Shown here piece by piece: positions 25,446 through 33,692 of a stretch of DNA of 64,000 nucleotides. Origin of the DNA: Actinomadura macrotermitis (lineage in GTDB: Bacteria; Actinomycetota; Actinomycetes; Streptosporangiales; Streptosporangiaceae). The notes below the pieces were generated by a model. That model worked only from the letters and a program-made list of their open reading frames with translations, did no database searches and was not told the origin of the DNA. How positions within the stretch are numbered: the stretch's first letter is position 1; every line of letters starts with the position of its first letter. The translations under genes and the position numbers were made by a program. Location of the stretch: the NCBI RefSeq assembly GCF_009604375.1, contig NZ_WEGH01000004.1, forward strand, positions 434,001-498,000, written 5' to 3'.

Positions 25446-26005
25446 CGGGGATCGCGGCCGCCGAACGCGGCGACCCGGTCGTAGAGGGGGGCGTCCTCGG
25501 GGACGCTCACCTCGGGGCCGATGTGCTGGCCGTCGGCCTCGTCGCCGCGGAACTCGGGCTTGAGGTTGGCGTGCCCCCAGCGCAGGGCGCGCTCCCCGAG
25601 CGCGGGGTCGAGGTCGGTGGGCTGGCCGGTCGCCTTGGCGACGTCCCAGGCGTGGATGACCAGCTCGGCGAGCTGCTGGTCAATGGTCCAGGACGCGGGC
25701 ACCTCCCCGAACGGCAGGCGGATCTTGCGGTCGAGCGCGCCGGGCGCGCGCCAGGCCGCGACGAGCTCGTCGGCGGCGGCCTGGTAGGCGGCGCTCCAGT
25801 CCGGGCCGAGGTCACCGGCCGGGTGGCGCTTCCCTCCGGCGGTGACGACGGCGAACTGGTGCACCTCGTCCACGATGTGCGCGACCAGGGCGCGCACGTC
25901 CCAGGACCGGCACGGCGTCGGCAGCGTCGCCTGCCCGGGGAGGACGGCGGCGATGACGCGGCCGGTCTGGTCGAGCGCGCGCACGAGATCGGCGATGGGG
26001 TCCAC
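25442..26005 (-). CDS. TIGR03086-family metal-binding (DinB/mycothiol-dependent maleylpyruvate isomerase-like) protein
   Basis: The 187-aa protein has the DinB-fold histidine pattern: TPCRSWDVRALVAHIVDEVHQF at about 29-50 and QQLAELVIHAWDVAKATGQP at about 109-128, typical of the actinobacterial TIGR03086 group. These proteins bind a divalent metal and many are mycothiol-dependent. The stop shares CTAG with the convergent epimerase-like gene. Confidence 0.85.
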   Translation of the reverse strand: MDPIADLVRALDQTGRVIAAVLPGQATLPTPCRSWDVRALVAHIVDEVHQFAVVTAGGKRHPAGDLGPDWSAAYQAAADELVAAWRAPGALDRKIRLPFGEVPASWTIDQQLAELVIHAWDVAKATGQPTDLDPALGERALRWGHANLKPEFRGDEADGQHIGPEVSVPEDAPLYDRVAAFGGRDPR

Positions 26006-26077
26006 AGGATCCTCCTACCTCAGGGACGGTCGGAGGTACAGACCCGGCGCGGGCGCGGAATTCATCTGCGGGCACAC

Positions 26078-26111
26078 CGATGGCCGGGTGCAAGGCCGCA
26101 CCCGGCCATCG
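26078..26111 (-). terminator. Strong hairpin, terminator of the SRPBCC gene
   Basis: A perfect 14-bp stem (CGATGGCCGGGTGC / GCACCCGGCCATCG) with a 6-nt loop lies 21 bp after the SRPBCC stop codon and before the TIGR03086 gene. There is no U-run, as is common in high-GC actinobacteria. Confidence 0.7.
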
Positions 26112-26131
26112 ATGCCCCCTGCCGGAGGTCT

Positions 26132-26962
26132 TTAGGGACGGCGCCCTTCGCCGGGCCGCTCCTCGTCGCCGGGCAGCGCGGACAGGCCGCCGCCCATCTG
26201 GTGGTCGGCGGGCAGACCGGGGCGCTCGCCGAGCGCGGAGCCCATGTCGTTCTCACCGCCGGGCCGCGCGGCCGAGCCGGTCCGGCCGCCGAACTGCTCG
26301 CCGGGCCGCGTGCCGGGGCCGGCGCCGAACTCGTCGTCCGCGCGCGCTCCGGGGCCGATGCCGGACTGCGGGCCGAGCCCGGCGTCGGGCCGGGTGTGCG
26401 GGACGTCCGCGACGGGCGAGCCGGGCTCGCCGCCGAGGCCCGAGGCGGGCTCGGCGCCCGGCACGACACCGGGCGGGGCCGCACCGGGCGCGCCGACGGC
26501 GCCGACGGGCGGGGCGGGCTCGCCCGGCAGTGCGGTGTCCGCCGGCCGGTCCGCGGACTCGATGAACTCCTTGAAGCGCTCGAGGTCGCCCTTGACGCGC
26601 CGGTCGACGAGGTTGAGCGCGTCGCCGATCTTCTCGACGGCGCCCTCGGGCTCGAAGTCCATCTCCAGCCGGATCCGGGTCCGGTCCGCCCCGAGCGGGC
26701 TGAAGGTGACCGCGCCGGCCTGCCGCGGCTTGTCCAGCGAGACCCAGGCGACCCGCTGGTCCTGGATCTGCTCGGTGGTCTCGGCGTCGAAGTCGCGGTT
26801 CACACCGGCGATGCTGGTGTGCCAGCGGGTGCGCGTCTCGGAGATCTGCTCGATCGCGTCGACGCCGTCCATGAAGCGCGGGAACTCGCCGAACCGCGTC
26901 CACTGGTCGTAGGCGACCCGTACCGGCACATCGACGTCGACGGAGTGCTCGATGGTGCTCAT
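26132..26962 (-). CDS. SRPBCC-family (polyketide cyclase-like) protein with long disordered tail
   Basis: The 276-aa protein has a START/SRPBCC domain at residues 1-145 (EHSVDVDVPVRVAYDQWTRFGEFPRFMDGVDAIEQISETRTRWH, ending VDRRVKGDLERFKEFIES). A tail of about 130 residues follows, dominated by Gly, Pro, Ala and acidic residues, with no predicted fold. GAGGAGG precedes the ATG. The SRPBCC part resembles actinobacterial cyclase/dehydrase proteins of unknown ligand. The tail is likely disordered. Confidence 0.85.
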   Translation of the reverse strand: MSTIEHSVDVDVPVRVAYDQWTRFGEFPRFMDGVDAIEQISETRTRWHTSIAGVNRDFDAETTEQIQDQRVAWVSLDKPRQAGAVTFSPLGADRTRIRLEMDFEPEGAVEKIGDALNLVDRRVKGDLERFKEFIESADRPADTALPGEPAPPVGAVGAPGAAPPGVVPGAEPASGLGGEPGSPVADVPHTRPDAGLGPQSGIGPGARADDEFGAGPGTRPGEQFGGRTGSAARPGGENDMGSALGERPGLPADHQMGGGLSALPGDEERPGEGRRP

Positions 26963-27135
26963 CACGTCCTCCTCGTCATCGTGGTCCGGCCCTCCCCCGT
27001 GTGCCGGCGGGCAAACAAGGTTTTCGCGGAACGCCGTCCGGCGGGCCGTCCGGCCTGCGGCAAGACGCCGCGAAATGGTTGCCATATGACAAGGAAACCG
27101 CGCCCCGGCGGCGTACGCCGCCGGGGCGCGGCAAG

Positions 27136-27209
27136 GGCGACCGCCCGGGATCGAACCGTGGACCTCCAGGGCCACAACCTGGTGTGCAGACCACCACACC
27201 ACGGCCGCC
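27136..27209 (-). tRNA. tRNA-His (GTG)
   Basis: The minus strand folds into a cloverleaf with anticodon loop TTGTGGC (GTG), anticodon stem CCAGG/CCTGG, acceptor GCGGCCG/CGGTCGC and an extra G(-1) opposite C73, the hallmark of tRNA-His. It is one base from the tRNA-Arg gene. Confidence 0.93.
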
Positions 27210-27210
27210 G

Positions 27211-27283
27211 TGTCTCCGGCAGGATTCGAACCTGCGTTCTTCGGGTTCGTAGCCCGACGCGTTATCCACTACGCCACGGAGAC
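27211..27283 (-). tRNA. tRNA-Arg (ACG)
   Basis: The minus strand has acceptor GTCTCCG/CGGAGAC with A73, anticodon stem TCGGG/CCCGA and loop CTACGAA (anticodon ACG, read as ICG). The T loop TTCGAAT is standard. Confidence 0.95.
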
Positions 27284-27308
27284 GCGATATTCAATTGTGG
27301 GCACCGCG

Positions 27309-27381
27309 TAGCGGATGCGGGAATCGAACCCACCTGAAACGGTTTATGAGACCGCCGAACGCACCAGCGTTCCTATCCGCC
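27309..27381 (-). tRNA. tRNA with CAT anticodon (Met-type), atypical core
   Basis: The minus strand has acceptor GGCGGAT/ATCCGCT (first pair G-U) with A73, D stem GAAC/GTTC, anticodon stem GCGGT/ACCGT, loop CTCATAA (anticodon CAT) and T arm GTGGG-TTCGATT-CCCGC. Position 8 is A instead of U and position 14 is G instead of A, so the usual U8-A14 contact is missing. It could be a variant elongator tRNA-Met or a tRNA-Ile2 needing lysidine. Confidence 0.85.
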
Positions 27382-27386
27382 CGGAG

Positions 27387-27472
27387 CGGAGGGTGCGAGA
27401 ATCGAACTCGCGCAGGGGGCGCCCCTGACGACGGCGTAGCAAACCGCTGCCTTACCTCTCGGCCAACCCTCC
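27387..27472 (-). tRNA. tRNA-Ser (GCT)
   Basis: The minus strand gives a type II tRNA of 86 nt with a long variable arm, acceptor GGAGGGT/ACCCTCC, discriminator G73 and anticodon loop TTGCTAC (GCT). It is the first gene of the four-tRNA cluster. Confidence 0.93.
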
Positions 27473-27874
27473 GGGATGACGAAACCGCCCGCCGACCATG
27501 GGGTCTGCGGGCGGTTCGACGTCGCGACGTGCGGGTCACGTCCGGCGGCGGCTCCCGAGACCATGGGGGTGGCGGCGGCTACTGTGCATTCGATGACGCA
27601 TCATTTCCGTTCCCCTCCCCTGCTCGGTGTCGCTCCGTATGACGTTCACTCTGCCCGAAGGGTTCCGCACCCGCAAGCCCTTTTTCTCTTAACGACTCAG
27701 TCCGCGCTCGCGCGACGCCATGGCGCCCTACCTGATCTGCATGGTGCGCACCGATAAACCTGGCTAATCGCCGCGGAAGCACATTGCCGTTGATGGGTTT
27801 CGGCCGCCTCTGCAAGGCTCTCCGGCGGCGACGGGCACCCGCCGCCGCATCCGGATGACACCCACGAGGCGGTC
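27473..27874. other. Intergenic region upstream of the tRNA cluster and the RCC1-subtilase gene
   Basis: This 400-bp spacer contains no supported ORF. It carries a 10-bp inverted repeat AACCGCCCGC / GCGGGCGGTT (27483-27492 and 27507-27516) close to the tRNA-Ser gene, and an AT-rich stretch near 27680-27695 (CCTTTTTCTCTTAACG). The divergent promoters of the tRNA cluster and the protease gene must lie here; no consensus pair is clear. Confidence 0.5.
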
Positions 27875-30508
27875 ATGTCCATCTTCAGGATCCGCAGCAT
27901 CCCCTGGCAGGCCCGCGTCACCGCCCTCGCGGTGGCCTGGGCGTTACCCGGCACGGTCGCCGGCGGGCCGGCGCTCGCCGCGCCCCCGCCGGCGCCACCG
28001 GTGTACGACCACGCCAAGGACAAACTGACCGCGCCCGGCGCGCGCGGCCCGCTGGGCAAGGAGTTCTCCACCACCGAGATCTCGGTGAAGTTCAAGGCCG
28101 GCCGCGGGATGCGCCTCCGCGGCCACCGGCTCGAAGCGGCCGGGGCCGGCGACGCCGCCGCGGTCACCGCCGTGCTCGCGCGCCATCCCGGCGCCTGGAT
28201 CAAGCCCCTGTCGGACCGCCCGGAGCAGGACGTCACGGCCGACCGGATCAGGTTCGAGAAACGCTCCGGCCGGAAACTGCCCGACCTGAACTCCTGGTTC
28301 ACCGTCTTCGTGCCGAAGGGCATCGAATCCGTGCTGGGAGAGCTCAACGCCCTCCCCTCCGTCGAGATCGCCGTCGCCAAGCCCGTCGCCCGGTCGCCCA
28401 GTGAGCCGCTGCGCTCCTACCAGAGCTACCGCAACCCCGTCGGCTCCCTCGCCGGGACCGGTGTCGACGCCGACTACGCCAACGCGCAGACCGCGGGGAA
28501 GGGCGACGGGATCACCGTCACCGACATCGAGGTCAGCGGCACCCTCGGCGAGGGCGTCAACCCCACACCCGGCTCCACCGCCGCCGGGGAGAAGCACTCC
28601 CTGATGGTCGACGCGTCCGCTTCGCACGGCGTATGGGCCTGGGGCGACAACAGCCAGGGCCAGCTCGGCGACGGCACCACCGTCAGCCGCCCCTCCGCGC
28701 TCACCAAGGTGTCCGGCCTGACCGGCGTGAAGGCCGTCGCCGCCGCCGGGACCTTCTCCGTCGCGCTGAAGTCCGACGGCACCGTCTGGACATGGGGCGG
28801 CAACGCCCACGGGCAGCTCGGCAACGGCAGCACCGCCGCCAAGAGCACCGTGCCCGTCCAGGTCCCCGGCATCACGAACGCGGTCGCCGTCAGCGCCGGC
28901 CCCGTCGGCAACGTCCTGGCCGCCCTGTCCGACGGGACCGTCAGGTCATGGGGCAGCAACGGCTACGGGCAGCTCGGCAACACCACCGTGACCGGCGACT
29001 CCAACCTCCCGGTCACCGTCACCGGCCTGACCGGCGTCTCCACCGCCCCCGGCGCGGTCGGCTCCGGCTTCGGCCACTCGGCCGCCGTCCTCGCCGACGG
29101 CACCGTCAAGACCTGGGGGCACAACGCCAACGGCCAGCTCGGCAACGGCGGCACGACCGCCTCTCCGACCCCGGCCGCCGTCCCCGGGCTCAGCGGGGTG
29201 AGCGCGGTCGCCACCGGCGCGTTCCACACCCTGGCCCTGCTGTCCAACGGCACCGTCAAGTCCTGGGGGGCCAACGTCAGCGGCCAGCTCGGCGACGGCT
29301 CCACGGCCGACCGGCACGCCCCCGGCACGGTCTCCGGCCTGACGAACGCCACCGCCCTGACCGCCGGAACCCTGTTCAGCGCCGCCATCCGCAACGACTA
29401 CACCGTCGTCGCCTGGGGCGACAACGACGAGGGACAGCTCGGCAACGGCGGCCACGGCGACAGCAGCGTCCCCGTCCAGATCTCCGGCACCTCCGCCGCC
29501 GGGACGATCGCCGCCGGCGGCAGGCACGTCGTCGCCGACTTCCTCACCACCGTCCTCGCCACCTGGGGCGACAACGCCGACGGCCAGCTCGGCACCCTCT
29601 CCACCGCCGACAGCAGCGTCCCCGTCCACCCCAACAACCTCGCCAACACCCAGTGGAACAGCTGCCACGAAGACCTCGGTGGCCGCCCCGCTCCCGCGGG
29701 CGCGCCGGTCCAGGTGCCGCCGCTCGGCGGCGACCCCTGCTACCCCGGCTCGCACGGCACCCCCGTCATCGGCATCATCGGCGCGCAGGACGACAACTCC
29801 GCCGGCATGGCGGGCATCGCCCCCCACGCCCGGCTCCAGCTCACCCACAACTCCACCCCCGGCGGGCCCATCGCCTACGCGACCTCCCACTCCCAGGCCG
29901 GCGACGTGATCCTGCTGGAACTCGACGTGGGCGGCTACCCGGTGGAGCGCGACCCCCTGGTCTACGACCAGATCCAGCTGGCCACCGCCGCCGGCATCAC
30001 CGTGGTCGAGGCCGCGGGCAACGGCAGCAGGAACCTCGACGACCCGAACGACCCGGTCTCCGCCCTGATCATGAGCCGGACCGACTCGGGCGCCATCATG
30101 GTCGGCGGAGGGGAACCGCCGAGCCTCGGCGGCGGCAACTGCGAGGGCCGCAACCGCCCCGCCGCGCGCACCGCCATGGCCTACACCACCTACGGCACGC
30201 GCGTGGACCTCCAGGGCTACGGCGCCTGCGTCGCGTCGGCCGGCTCCCCCGGGGCCCAGGACCTGTCGGCCTCCACGACCGACCCCAACAAGATGTACCG
30301 CAGCACCTTCAACGGGACGTCCAGCGCCAGCCCCATCGTGGCCGGAGCCGTCGCCGTCCTCCAGGGCGTCGCCAAGCAGGCGGGCGCCGTCCTCACCCCC
30401 GCCCAGGTCCGCCAGATCCTCAAGCAGACCGGCACCGCCCAGCCCGCGGGAGACCCGAAGCACATCGGCCCCCTCCCCGACCTGAAGTCCGCCGTCAGCT
30501 CCCTCTGA
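27875..30508 (+). CDS. Secreted S8 (subtilisin-like) serine peptidase with seven-repeat RCC1 propeller inserted in the catalytic domain
   Basis: The 877-aa product has an export signal (residues 1-36, ending ALAA) and an N-terminal prodomain-like region. The peptidase Asp217 lies in DGITVTDIE, but the normal continuation of this strand (W..xHEDL) appears only at about 594-601. Between them, residues 240-590 form seven RCC1 repeats, each with (V/L)xxWGxNxxGQLG, at 253, 304, 356, 411, 461, 511 and 561. The peptidase then resumes with His627 (GSHGTPV), Asn716 (EAAGNG) and Ser816 (NGTSSASP). All four catalytic residues are present, so activity is likely. Codon 24 is TTA. The propeller may bind substrate or cell wall; that is inference. 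Confidence 0.88.
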   Translation: MSIFRIRSIPWQARVTALAVAWALPGTVAGGPALAAPPPAPPVYDHAKDKLTAPGARGPLGKEFSTTEISVKFKAGRGMRLRGHRLEAAGAGDAAAVTAVLARHPGAWIKPLSDRPEQDVTADRIRFEKRSGRKLPDLNSWFTVFVPKGIESVLGELNALPSVEIAVAKPVARSPSEPLRSYQSYRNPVGSLAGTGVDADYANAQTAGKGDGITVTDIEVSGTLGEGVNPTPGSTAAGEKHSLMVDASASHGVWAWGDNSQGQLGDGTTVSRPSALTKVSGLTGVKAVAAAGTFSVALKSDGTVWTWGGNAHGQLGNGSTAAKSTVPVQVPGITNAVAVSAGPVGNVLAALSDGTVRSWGSNGYGQLGNTTVTGDSNLPVTVTGLTGVSTAPGAVGSGFGHSAAVLADGTVKTWGHNANGQLGNGGTTASPTPAAVPGLSGVSAVATGAFHTLALLSNGTVKSWGANVSGQLGDGSTADRHAPGTVSGLTNATALTAGTLFSAAIRNDYTVVAWGDNDEGQLGNGGHGDSSVPVQISGTSAAGTIAAGGRHVVADFLTTVLATWGDNADGQLGTLSTADSSVPVHPNNLANTQWNSCHEDLGGRPAPAGAPVQVPPLGGDPCYPGSHGTPVIGIIGAQDDNSAGMAGIAPHARLQLTHNSTPGGPIAYATSHSQAGDVILLELDVGGYPVERDPLVYDQIQLATAAGITVVEAAGNGSRNLDDPNDPVSALIMSRTDSGAIMVGGGEPPSLGGGNCEGRNRPAARTAMAYTTYGTRVDLQGYGACVASAGSPGAQDLSASTTDPNKMYRSTFNGTSSASPIVAGAVAVLQGVAKQAGAVLTPAQVRQILKQTGTAQPAGDPKHIGPLPDLKSAVSSL

Positions 30509-31475
30509 CCGGCCGGCCGCCGCCGGCCGCCGCACCGGCCCCGTCAGCCGGTGCGGCGGCCAGCGCGGCGAACGCACGGACGGTGGGGGTCTCGGCGGCG
30601 GTCGTCCACACCGGCACCACCCGCTTCGGCGCCATGCCGCGGATCGGCAGAAGGACCAGGCCGGGGAACGGGAAACGCTCCAGCAGGATGTCCACGGTGA
30701 TGTAGAGGCCGCGGCCGCGGGCGACCAGGATCATCAGATCCTCGGCGGTCAGCTCGGACCTGCCCGCCATCGTGGCCACGTCGTCGGCGGTGTAGCGCAG
30801 CGGTTCGCCCGAGGGCGTGGCGCGCGGGCTCCACAGGTCGCGCACCCGCTGCGGGACCGTGTTGCTGAGGTTGAGCAGCTCGTAGCGCCCCAGCTCGTCC
30901 GCCGACACCGACCCGCGGGCGGCCAGCGGATGGCCGTCCGGGACGACCAGCGCCCGGGGGAGCTCCGCCAGGACCGGGCCGAGCGTGAGCCCGCAGCCGG
31001 CCGCCCGGGCGGCGCCGCCGTCGGGAGCCCAGGTCAGCGCCACGTCCCGCTTCCCGCTCACCAGCAACTCGTAGGGCAGCAGCGCCTCGGGCAGGCCCAA
31101 CGCGCTGACCATGACCTCGCAGCCGGGGTGCAGGGCCTCGAAGGCCGACACGACGCGGGTCACCGGCTCGCCCATGCCGGGCAGGTACCCGATCTTCAGC
31201 TCGCCGCCGATCTCACGGGCGTCGCGCCGGCTGTCCTGCAAGGCCTGGTGGAGCTGCCGGTACCCCGGGGCGGCCCGCTCCCGGAACCGTTCGCCCGGCC
31301 CGGTGAGCCGCACCCGCCTGCTGGTCCGCTCGAAGAGGACGGCGCCGATCTCCCGTTCCAGTTCGCGGATGAGCTGGCTGATCCGGGCCTGGGTGACGTG
31401 CATGCGGGCGGCGGCCCGGCGGAAGTGCAGTTCTTCGGCCAGTGTCAGGAACGCCTCGACATGGCGCAGTTCCAT
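30495..31475 (-). CDS. LysR-family transcriptional regulator
   Basis: The 326-aa protein has an N-terminal HTH (LRHVEAFLTLAEELHFRRAAARMHVTQARISQLIRELEREIGAVLFER) and a LysR effector domain with the ELKIGYLPGMGEP segment. The 3' end overlaps the convergent subtilase gene by 14 bp, and the Gly/Ala/Pro-rich C-terminus comes from that overlap. Start at the ATG at 31475. No operator is obvious. Targets are unknown; the next gene upstream is an SDR on the same strand. Confidence 0.9.
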   Translation of the reverse strand: MELRHVEAFLTLAEELHFRRAAARMHVTQARISQLIRELEREIGAVLFERTSRRVRLTGPGERFRERAAPGYRQLHQALQDSRRDAREIGGELKIGYLPGMGEPVTRVVSAFEALHPGCEVMVSALGLPEALLPYELLVSGKRDVALTWAPDGGAARAAGCGLTLGPVLAELPRALVVPDGHPLAARGSVSADELGRYELLNLSNTVPQRVRDLWSPRATPSGEPLRYTADDVATMAGRSELTAEDLMILVARGRGLYITVDILLERFPFPGLVLLPIRGMAPKRVVPVWTTAAETPTVRAFAALAAAPADGAGAAAGGGRPVRGS

Positions 31476-31636
31476 GGGCGCCTTTCTGGGAGGTCTCCGC
31501 GGACCTTCCAAGATCGCGAGGTTCGGGGGTCCCGTCAACCGGATCGACCGGCCGGTCACCGTATGCCCGCCGTGCCACGACGGCGATCGCTACGGGGCCG
31601 GCCGGCCGACGGCGGGGCCTCCGCGCGCCCCTCCCG

Positions 31637-32467
31637 CTATTCGTCGAAATCGGTTCCCCGCGACACCTTCTCCCAGGCGAGCAGCTCCTCGCGCATTCCG
31701 TCGGCGTGCGCCACCAGTGCGTCGACGGCGTCATTGCCGAGCGGCAGCCGCAGCGGCGTCCGCTCGGCCTCCAGCGCCCGCAGGATCGCGGCCGCGGCCT
31801 TCGCCGGGTCGCCCGGCTGCCTGCCGTCGGCACCGCCGGCCATCTCCCGCGTCGGCCCGACGGTGCCGGCGTAGGCGTCCAGCTCCGCCGACCGGTACAG
31901 CGCGCCGCCGAACAGCGCCGTCCGGAACGCGCCCGGCTCCACGATCAGTACCTTGATGCCGAACGGCGCGACCTCGGCCGCCAGCGCCTCCGACAGCTGC
32001 TCCAGCGCCGCCTTGGTAGCCGAGTAGGCGCCGAAGCCGGCGAACGACAGCTGCCCGCCCATGCTGCTCATCTGCACGATCGCGCCCGTCCCCTGCCGGC
32101 GCATGTGCGGCAGCACCGCCCGCGTCAGGGCGGCCGGGCCGAAGAAGTGCACGTCCATCAGGTCGCGCAGCTCCTGGTCGGTGGTCTCCTCCACAGCGCC
32201 GATCTGGCTGTGGCCGGCGTTGTTGACCAGGACGTCGATCCGCCCGTGCCAGAGCAGCGCGTCGGCCACGGCCGCGGAGATCTGCGCGCCGTCGGTCACG
32301 TCCAGCCGGACCGGCGTCACCCGCCCCGGGTGCGCGGCGGCCAGGTCCTCCAGCGCCTCGGGGCGCCGGGCGGCGGCGACCACCGTGTCCCCGGCCGCGA
32401 GGGCGGCCTCCGCGATCGCCCGCCCGAACCCCGACGACGCCCCGGTGACGAACCACACCTTGTTCAT
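31637..32467 (-). CDS. Short-chain dehydrogenase/reductase
   Basis: The 276-aa classical SDR has the NAD(P) motif VTGASSGFGRAIAEAA, NNAGHSQIGAVEE, the catalytic Ser (QMSSMGG) and YSATKAAL (YxxxK), followed by VEPGAFRT. GAGGAGA lies at the right distance before the ATG at 32467. It diverges from a LysR gene whose spacer carries a T-N11-A box, so it is probably regulated by that protein. The substrate is unknown. Confidence 0.92.
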   Translation of the reverse strand: MNKVWFVTGASSGFGRAIAEAALAAGDTVVAAARRPEALEDLAAAHPGRVTPVRLDVTDGAQISAAVADALLWHGRIDVLVNNAGHSQIGAVEETTDQELRDLMDVHFFGPAALTRAVLPHMRRQGTGAIVQMSSMGGQLSFAGFGAYSATKAALEQLSEALAAEVAPFGIKVLIVEPGAFRTALFGGALYRSAELDAYAGTVGPTREMAGGADGRQPGDPAKAAAAILRALEAERTPLRLPLGNDAVDALVAHADGMREELLAWEKVSRGTDFDE

Positions 32468-32545
32468 CGCTGTCTCCTCTCGTGCCACCCCACCGTTATC
32501 CCGCGCCCGGCGCCCGCCCGTCCAAGACAGAGATCAACTCGCTCC

Positions 32546-32560
32546 ATAAAGAGCGCTTAT
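32546..32560. promoter_or_regulatory. LysR-type T-N11-A box (ATAA-N7-TTAT)
   Basis: ATAA and TTAT are inverted around seven bases with T at 32547 and A at 32559. It lies 10 bp upstream of the LysR start and in the spacer shared with the divergent SDR gene. Probable binding site of the adjacent regulator. Confidence 0.55.
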
Positions 32561-32569
32561 GATCCCGGC

Positions 32570-33442
32570 ATGGAACTGCGGCAGCTGCGCTACCTCGTCG
32601 CGATCGCGGAGGAGGGGAACCTCGGCCGCGCCGCCGCCCGGCTCTTCGTGAGCCAGCCCGCCCTCTCCTACGCGCTGAAGAACCTGGAGGCCGAGCTCGG
32701 CGTCCGCCTGTTCGACCGGCACGCCGGCGGCGTCACCGCGACCGCGGCGGGCCTCGACGTGGCCGAGGAGGCCCGCCGCACCCTCGATCAGGCCGCCCGC
32801 GTCACCGCGGCCGCCGAGCGGCACCGGCGCGACCGCGCGGGCGTCCTGCGCGTCGGCTTCGAGGCGAGCGGCGCCGGGGAGCTCACCACGCGGGCCCGCG
32901 CCGAGTTCGCCCGCCGCCATCCGGACGTCCGCGTCGAGCCGAAGCGGTTCGACTGGGGCGGCGAGGTCCCGGCCCTCCGCGACGGCCGCGTCGACGTCGC
33001 CTTCGTCTGGCTGCCCGCCGACCTGACGGGCCTGCACGCCGAGATCGTGCACACCGAGCCCCGCGTCGTCGGCCTGCCCGCCGCCCACCCCCTGGCGGCC
33101 CGCCCGCATCTCACGATCATGGACGTCAACGACGAGCCGCTCATGTGGACCGAGCGCGCGCCCCGCGCGTGGGTGGACTGGTGGGCGGTCAACCCGCGCC
33201 CCGACGGTTCCGAACCCCGCTGGGGACCGACCAACGACAACGTCGAGGAGATGCTGGAGCAGGTCGCCGCCGGCGCGGCGATCTGCTTCGCGCCCTCCAG
33301 CATGGCGGACTACTACACCCGGCCCGGCCTGGCCTGGATTCCGCTGACCGACGCCGAGCCGCTGCGGGTCGCGCTCGCCTGGCCCGAGGACGCCGCCGGC
33401 CCCCTCGTGCTGGCCTTCGCCGAGACCGTCCGCGGCCTCTGA
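32570..33442 (+). CDS. LysR-family transcriptional regulator
   Basis: The 290-aa protein has an N-terminal HTH (LRQLRYLVAIAEEGNLGRAAARLFVSQPALSYALKNLEAELGVRLFDRH) and a substrate-binding domain (VLRVGFEASGAGELTTRARAEFARRHPDVRVE). It diverges from an SDR gene across a 102-bp spacer with an LTTR box. It is probably the activator of that SDR and autoregulated. Confidence 0.92.
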   Translation: MELRQLRYLVAIAEEGNLGRAAARLFVSQPALSYALKNLEAELGVRLFDRHAGGVTATAAGLDVAEEARRTLDQAARVTAAAERHRRDRAGVLRVGFEASGAGELTTRARAEFARRHPDVRVEPKRFDWGGEVPALRDGRVDVAFVWLPADLTGLHAEIVHTEPRVVGLPAAHPLAARPHLTIMDVNDEPLMWTERAPRAWVDWWAVNPRPDGSEPRWGPTNDNVEEMLEQVAAGAAICFAPSSMADYYTRPGLAWIPLTDAEPLRVALAWPEDAAGPLVLAFAETVRGL

Positions 33443-33443
33443 G

Positions 33444-33692
33444 TCACCGGCCGGGGGCGTCGAGCGCGACCCGCAGCGCCCGCATGGCGTGGTAGACCCG
33501 CGCCTTCACCACCTCGACCGGCACCCCCAGCGTCACGGCGGCCTCGTTCACCGACCGCTCCCGGAAGAGCGTCTCGGCCAGGATCTCCCGGTGCGCGGGC
33601 GGCAGCGCCCGCAGGGCCCGCCCGACGGCCGTCCGCTCCCCCGCCGGCCCGGGAGCGAAGGGCTCGCTGTTCTTCCCGTATCGCAGTGCCAC
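33444..33692 (-). CDS. Sigma-70 region 4-only protein (truncated ECF-like)
   Basis: The 82-aa product contains only a sigma region 4 HTH: GRALRALPPAHREILAETLFRERSVNEAAVTLGVPVEVVKARVYHAMRALR. Region 2 is absent; the upstream DNA to 34 kb has no sigma-2 coding frame. A GTG start at 33692 with GAGG about 8 nt upstream makes it a possible intact small protein rather than a remnant. It could act as a co-sigma or DNA-binding adaptor. It ends one base from the convergent LysR gene and lies next to the left end of the integrative element. Confidence 0.65.
   Translation of the reverse strand: MALRYGKNSEPFAPGPAGERTAVGRALRALPPAHREILAETLFRERSVNEAAVTLGVPVEVVKARVYHAMRALRVALDAPGR

Noticed and set aside
23591..27337. 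1248-codon rightward open frame
   Set aside because: It overlaps well-supported genes (AraC, epimerase-like, TIGR03086, SRPBCC) and the tRNA cluster. It is a GC-rich shadow frame.
27136..27472. tRNA cluster as the integration site of the element at 33.9-46.1 kb
   Set aside because: The cluster is more than 6 kb from the element, and I found no tRNA 3'-end duplication next to the integrase.
28946..30577. 543-codon frame antisense to the RCC1-subtilase
   Set aside because: Its Gly/Ala/Val-repeat sequence mirrors the RCC1 repeats of the sense gene; no ribosome-binding site or domain.
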